Shown here: in pieces, positions 60,368-64,000 of the stretch
Position numbering within the stretch: position 1 is the first letter of the stretch
How the letters are laid out: every line of letters begins with the position of its first letter
From: JAANXG01 sp034520625
GTDB lineage: Bacteria > Pseudomonadota > Gammaproteobacteria > Arenicellales > JAANXG01
Length of the DNA: 64,000 nt
NCBI GenBank assembly: GCA_034520625.1
Contig: JAXHNI010000008.1
Coordinates: forward strand, 434,001 to 498,000
Reading direction: 5' to 3'
Made by a program: the position numbers and the translations under genes
Notes under the pieces: model-generated
Told to the model about the DNA's origin: nothing
Seen by the model: the letters and a program-made list of their open reading frames with translations, nothing else
The model's database searches: none

Positions 60368-61348
60368 ATGAAATTGACGCGCTTCGCACGACCGCCGCTG
60401 GTACTTCTCGCGGCCATCGCGGCGGCGGTCACGGTCCAGACCGCCGCCGCGGACAACGTCACGATTACACCGCTCGGGAGCCACGACGGCGAGTTCTGTC
60501 CCTTCGACAGGGCCATGGTGCTGGAAGATCCCGACGGCACGCGGTTGCTGTTCGATGCGGGACGCACGGTCGCCGGCCCCGACGATCCCCGCCTGGGGGA
60601 CATCGATGTGGTGCTGGTCAGCCATATGCACGGCGACCATGTGGGCGACAGACGCATCGAGGCGGTCAACGCCGGCGAGTGCGGCAAGCCCGAAGTTCCG
60701 GTATCGACAACGCCGAATACGAACAGCATCGACATCGTCATGGCCAAGAACGCGCAGATCGTGACGGGCAGCGACATGGCGCAGTTCTTCGGCGCCAAAC
60801 TCGGTGCCCTGGGCGGCGATCCTTCGGCTTCCCGTCTGGTCCGTTTCGGCGCTTCCCACAAGGTCGGCGGCGTGTCCATCGCCACTGTTCCGGCGGCCCA
60901 TACCAACGGCATCAGCTCCGCATTCATCGGCGGCAAGCTCGGCGAGATTCTCGAGGGTACGGGACTGCAGATCGCCGCGGGACCCGCAACGGGCTACGTT
61001 CTGACGTTCTCCAACGGCCTGGTGGTATACCTATCCGGAGACACCGGCATTACGGCCGAACAGGAAGCGGTGGTCCGCCGCCACTACAACGCGAAGCTGG
61101 TCGTCATGAATATCGGCGATACGTATACAACCGGTCCTAAAGAGGCTGCCTTTGTCGTGAACGAGCTGATCAAGCCGGCCGCGGTCATCGCCTCCCACGC
61201 CAATGAGGCCGCCACCCGCGACGGCAAGGTGATTCCCGATACCCGGACGGAAACCTTCATCGACGCCGCCGAAGTGCCGGTGCACCTGCCCCTCAGCGGC
61301 CGGACCCTGGCATTCAACGCGGACGGGGAGTGTGTGGCGGCCTGTTGA
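60368..61348 (+). CDS. Secreted metallo-beta-lactamase-fold hydrolase
   Basis: 326 residues with a signal peptide (FARPPLVLLAAIAAAVTVQT, cleavage after AAAD). MBL motif LVSHMHGDHVGDRR (HxHxDH), a later His in TVPAAHTNG, and VVYLSGDTGITAEQE with the bridging Asp; a last His in VIASHANEAAT. Strong GGGAGG ribosome site. Similar to periplasmic UlaG/RNase-Z-like hydrolases; substrate not predictable. Not part of the ect operon by spacing (126 bp) but on the same strand. Confidence 0.85.
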   Translation: MKLTRFARPPLVLLAAIAAAVTVQTAAADNVTITPLGSHDGEFCPFDRAMVLEDPDGTRLLFDAGRTVAGPDDPRLGDIDVVLVSHMHGDHVGDRRIEAVNAGECGKPEVPVSTTPNTNSIDIVMAKNAQIVTGSDMAQFFGAKLGALGGDPSASRLVRFGASHKVGGVSIATVPAAHTNGISSAFIGGKLGEILEGTGLQIAAGPATGYVLTFSNGLVVYLSGDTGITAEQEAVVRRHYNAKLVVMNIGDTYTTGPKEAAFVVNELIKPAAVIASHANEAATRDGKVIPDTRTETFIDAAEVPVHLPLSGRTLAFNADGECVAAC

Positions 61349-61483
61349 ACCCGCGGGCTTGAGCTGAGCAGCACCGCTGGCAAATGCCGGCCTCCGGTGG
61401 TTCATACACCTTTCACGGCTCGAAAAGCCCCTGCCCTTGTCTGCGTCGAGATGCCGGTAGGCTCGGACGGCGCCCCGCGCTAG

Positions 61484-62659
61484 TCAGCTGTCCAGGGCGC
61501 CTGCGAGCAGATCGAAGACCCCTAATCGCGTCAGGGGCCGGCCGATCTCGTAGCCCTGGGCCATGTCGCAGTCGAGCTCCGCCAGAATGCGGACATGCTC
61601 CGCCGATTCTGCACCTTCCGCGATAACCAGGACATCGAGCTCCCTGGCCATTTCCAGCACTTTTCTCATCACCACCTGGTGACGCCGCTCCTCCACCAGG
61701 GGACGAATGAAGTTCTGGTCAATTTTCACGGTGTGGGGCTCAAGCCGGGTGAGATACTCCAGGCTGGCGTAGCCGGTTCCGAAATCGTCCACCGAGATCC
61801 GGAATCCCATCGCCTTGGCGGTCCGTACCCAGCTGGAGAGCTGATCGATATCAACCATGATGGATTCAGTGAGCTCCAGCACGATATCCCCGGGCCTGGC
61901 ACCCGCCTCGGCGCAGATATCCCAGGCCTGATTCAGAAATCCGGAATCGACGGTGTGTTTCGGCGACACGTTCACGGCCACAAACAGCCCATTGGTTGAT
62001 GCCGCCTGGAAATCGGCGAATACATTCACCGCGGCCTTGAAGACATACAGGCTGAGAGGAACAATCAGGTCGGTCTCTTCAGCCAGGGCGATGAGTTTTT
62101 CCGGTGCGATGGTGCCTTCAGTGGGATGATCCCATCTCACCAGTGCCTCGAAGCCGTTCGTCGTGCCGGTCCGAAGGGAACGGATCGGCTGGTACACGAC
62201 ATTGACCTCCGAATCCTCCAGTGCACGCCGGAGCTCGTTCTCGAAACGGATTTTCTCGATGCCCTTGGTGTGGAACAACAAAGCGCTTTCCGTTTCCATG
62301 GGCACCCCCTGCTCCAGGGAAAGCTCCGATCGGTAGCGCGTCAGCAGAACGCTCAACAATGATCGTACGACCGGGTCGGAGTCTTTGATCCGTTGCTGAA
62401 TCTGATGGGGCGTCACCACCGTAAGGCAGCAGTCCTCGACCACCCGGGCGGTCGCCGTCCGCGAATACTGGTCGATCACCGCCATTTCACCGAGAATTTC
62501 ACCGGGGCCGAGCTCGCTCAGAACCACAGTACTGTCCTCGCGAATCACCGAAATCTCGATCCGTCCCTTATCGATGACATAGGCGCAGTCCGCCGGATCG
62601 CCTTCCTGAAATACCACCTCTCCGGCACGCTTGTTCGTCTGATATGAATTGCTGGGCAT
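61484..62659 (-). CDS. Cyclic-nucleotide-binding/EAL-domain c-di-GMP phosphodiesterase
   Basis: 391 residues: residues about 10-115 form a cNMP-binding (Crp-like) domain (VVFQEGDPADCAYVIDKGRI; LGPGEILGEMAVIDQYSRTA), residues 140-385 an EAL domain. Catalytic motifs are complete: GFEALVRW, VAVNVSP, VLELTES, VDDFGTGYASLEYL, KIDQNFI, AEGAES and AQGYEIGRPL, so active hydrolysis of c-di-GMP is expected. It links cAMP (or another ligand) sensing to c-di-GMP turnover; CpdA is encoded elsewhere in the window. No membrane segment. Confidence 0.9.
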   Translation of the reverse strand: MPSNSYQTNKRAGEVVFQEGDPADCAYVIDKGRIEISVIREDSTVVLSELGPGEILGEMAVIDQYSRTATARVVEDCCLTVVTPHQIQQRIKDSDPVVRSLLSVLLTRYRSELSLEQGVPMETESALLFHTKGIEKIRFENELRRALEDSEVNVVYQPIRSLRTGTTNGFEALVRWDHPTEGTIAPEKLIALAEETDLIVPLSLYVFKAAVNVFADFQAASTNGLFVAVNVSPKHTVDSGFLNQAWDICAEAGARPGDIVLELTESIMVDIDQLSSWVRTAKAMGFRISVDDFGTGYASLEYLTRLEPHTVKIDQNFIRPLVEERRHQVVMRKVLEMARELDVLVIAEGAESAEHVRILAELDCDMAQGYEIGRPLTRLGVFDLLAGALDS

Positions 62660-63223
62660 GAACCAGCCCGTCCTCCCGGGCGTTGTTTTGGATTGCAGCG
62701 TCTGTCCGTACTCGGCTTCACCGAATCAAGCACTCTGAGTGCTTGGTTCGCGGCGAAACAGCCATGTCCGGCTTCAGCAGGCTGTTTTTTAACAGCCTAC
62801 CAGGATTGTCAGCGTCAATCATCGGCCTCTACAGTTTCGAGTTCAAGCCGGATGCACACAGTGGAGACGAGAAACCCGAAATCCAGCCATGACGGACAAT
62901 CCGAACCCGTCCGTCCCCCACTGTCGATACAACTCACGTCGGGAACCATGATGAACCCAAGAAATGAATCACGCCTCCCCGGTGCCCTTTTCGGGCATCT
63001 GCCGCAGCATAGGCGGCATTGCGCGGGATGCCGTGGGATTATTGAAAACCGTCTGCACACAGGAACGGCCAGGGAAACCGGGTCTGGATCGACGGTGCAA
63101 TCTGTAAACCGTTGAGTGGTGAGCAAACTGGATTGCTTTGCTACGCTCACAGAAGTGATGCACGCAAGCACCGTTCAAGATACACACCATGCAAAAAAGG
63201 GCCCTTACGGGCCCGTTCTTGTA
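62660..63223. other. Gene-free region between the EAL gene and tRNA-Arg
   Basis: No convincing gene. It holds a stem-loop at 62779-62798 (AGGCTGTT, TTTT, AACAGCCT) without a following T-run, and the tRNA-operon terminator at 63192-63216. Codon usage of the open frames here is unlike the neighbours. Confidence 0.6.
63192..63216 (-). terminator. Rho-independent terminator of the tRNA operon
   Basis: On the minus strand GGGCCC, GTAA, GGGCCC then TTTTTT, 8 bp past the tRNA-Arg 3' end. Classic intrinsic terminator for the csrA-tRNA-Ser-tRNA-Arg transcript. Confidence 0.92.
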
Positions 63224-63300
63224 TGGCGCGCCCGGAGAGATTCGAACTCCCGACCGCCTGGTTCGTAGCCAGGTACTCTATCCAACTGAGCTACGGGCGC
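63224..63300 (-). tRNA. tRNA-Arg (ACG)
   Basis: 77 nt with acceptor GCGCCCG pairing CGGGCGC, D-arm AGCTCAGTTGGATAGAGT, anticodon stem-loop CTGGCTACGAACCAG (anticodon ACG, read as ICG) and T-arm GGGAGTTCGAATCTC; CCA is encoded. Directly after tRNA-Ser on the same strand. Confidence 0.97.
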
Positions 63301-63390
63301 GTGTTTTTGCAGAATGTGCCAGCGCGTAGCCGGCGACGAACACCGCTGCCGCGTGGTTGTGACAGCGGATTGTCCGCCCCGGTTGTAGTC

Positions 63391-63483
63391 TGGCGGAGAG
63401 AGAGGGATTCGAACCCTCGATGGGGCTACAAACCCCATACTCCCTTAGCAGGGGAGCGCCTTCAGCCACTCGGCCATCTCTCC
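63391..63483 (-). tRNA. tRNA-Ser (GCT)
   Basis: 93-nt class II tRNA: acceptor GGAGAGA, anticodon loop CTCCCCTGCTAAGGGAG (anticodon GCT), a long variable arm (TATGGGG..CCCCATC), T-loop GGTTCGAATCC and encoded CCA. It lies 20 bp downstream of csrA. Confidence 0.97.
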
Positions 63484-63503
63484 GGAATCTGCCGGTCGGC
63501 AGC

Positions 63504-63728
63504 CTAGTTCTCCTCGGGTTCCGCGGGCTCCGCGACGTTGCCGGCTGCCGTATCCTTCATCCGTTCTTCCTGCTTGATCCTCTCGTAGATCTCTTCCCGA
63601 TGCACCGGGATGTCTTTCGGGGCATTTATGCCGATTCGCACCTGGTTACCCTTGATACCCAGTACTGTTACCTGGACATCATCCCCGATATTCAGGGTCT
63701 CGCCGATGCGGCGGGTCAAAATTAGCAT
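63504..63728 (-). CDS. csrA: Carbon storage regulator CsrA
   Basis: RNA-binding post-transcriptional regulator (binds GGA in leaders). 74 residues from ATG 63728: MLILTRRIGETLNIGDDVQV, VLGIKGNQVRIGINAPKDIP and VHREEIYERIKQEER, i.e. complete CsrA with RNA-contact Arg residues, plus a slightly longer acidic tail (EPAEPEEN). The position between lysC and tRNA-Ser is the usual gammaproteobacterial one. Confidence 0.97.
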   Translation of the reverse strand: MLILTRRIGETLNIGDDVQVTVLGIKGNQVRIGINAPKDIPVHREEIYERIKQEERMKDTAAGNVAEPAEPEEN

Positions 63729-63843
63729 CTGTGAAATTCTCCATTCCAATTAACCATCGTAGTAGCCCGGGTGCAACCCCGGACAGTCAAGTATACATGA
63801 CGCGTCAAATATACACACATCGATTCTCTGTGCGCCCCGGCGT

Positions 63844-64000
63844 TCAATCCGCTTGCTCCAGCTCAAAAGCCCGGTGCAGCGCCCGTACCGCAAGCTCCAC
63901 GTACTTATCGGCCACAACCACTGAAATCTTGATTTCGGAAGTTGCAATCATCTGGATATTGATGCCTTCCTCGGCCAGGCACTTGAACATGCGGCTCGCG
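63844..64000 (-). CDS. lysC: Aspartate kinase LysC, C-terminal end only
   Basis: The last 52 codons are visible: SRMFKCLAEEGINIQMIATS, EIKISVVVADKYVELAVRAL, HRAFELEQAD then stop. This is the second ACT domain of lysine/threonine-pathway aspartate kinase. The bulk lies outside the window. Distinct from the ectoine-specific Ask at 56.7 kb, so the strain has two aspartate kinases. Confidence 0.92.
   Translation of the reverse strand, partial: ASRMFKCLAEEGINIQMIATSEIKISVVVADKYVELAVRALHRAFELEQAD

Noticed and set aside
62693..63115. 140-codon rightward ORF before the tRNAs
   Set aside because: No ribosome site, no similarity, and composition unlike neighbours; treated as non-coding.

Overview
The window is a high-GC chromosomal segment from a halophilic, probably Ectothiorhodospiraceae-like, gammaproteobacterium. 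The core gene orders (rpsB-tsf-pyrH, map, glnD, dapD-dapE; rpsF-rpsR-rplI-dnaB-alr-radA; lysC-csrA-tRNA-Ser-tRNA-Arg) are typically gammaproteobacterial. Halophily is suggested by a complete ectoine biosynthesis operon, a complete ectoine/hydroxyectoine uptake and degradation region, and very acidic ribosomal protein tails. Genus assignment is inference; no rRNA is present.

Layout. 1-16.8 kb is core: pyrH (partial), tsf and rpsB leftward; map, glnD, dapD, dapE, a PP2C phosphatase and an FHA protein rightward; radA, alr, dnaB, rplI, rpsR and rpsF leftward. 16.9-32.9 kb is an accessory island between the rpsF operon and cpdA. It carries a lasso-peptide B2 protease-like gene, an isolated gspC-like gene, a small secreted protein, two giant secreted C25 (gingipain-type) peptidases whose C-terminal halves are near-identical DNA repeats, an HPr-kinase-like gene, an asparagine-synthetase-like lasso cyclase, a small ORF with a lasso leader and plausible core, and a nucleotidyltransferase. 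33-35.5 kb has cpdA, a Sel1/SPOR protein and a PII gene in an overlapping leftward operon.

35.8-53.4 kb is the ectoine catabolic region: eutB, eutC, doeA, doeB, a proline-racemase-like gene, ehuBCDA, a GntR regulator, two further DoeA-like paralogs, an AsnC/Lrp regulator, eutA, doeC and doeD, closed by a rho-independent terminator. 53.5-55.7 kb has an unknown secreted protein and a tandem SpoIIAA-like protein. 56.0-60.2 kb is a MarR regulator (EctR1-like) followed by ask-ectA-ectB-ectC. The window ends with a secreted metallo-beta-lactamase-fold protein, a cNMP-binding/EAL protein, two tRNAs, csrA and the end of lysC.

How it fits together: the cell both makes ectoine (Ask supplies aspartyl phosphate to EctB, EctA, EctC) and imports and consumes it (Ehu, then DoeA/B or Eut, then DoeD/C back to aspartate). 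The same decamer, TTGTACACAA, lies in front of the catabolic GntR gene and in the promoter of the biosynthetic regulator, which suggests cross-regulation.

Superimposed on the genes are three families of intergenic repeats. The most striking has five copies of a conserved 52-nt core held between roughly 29-bp arms whose sequences differ between copies but keep their complementarity.
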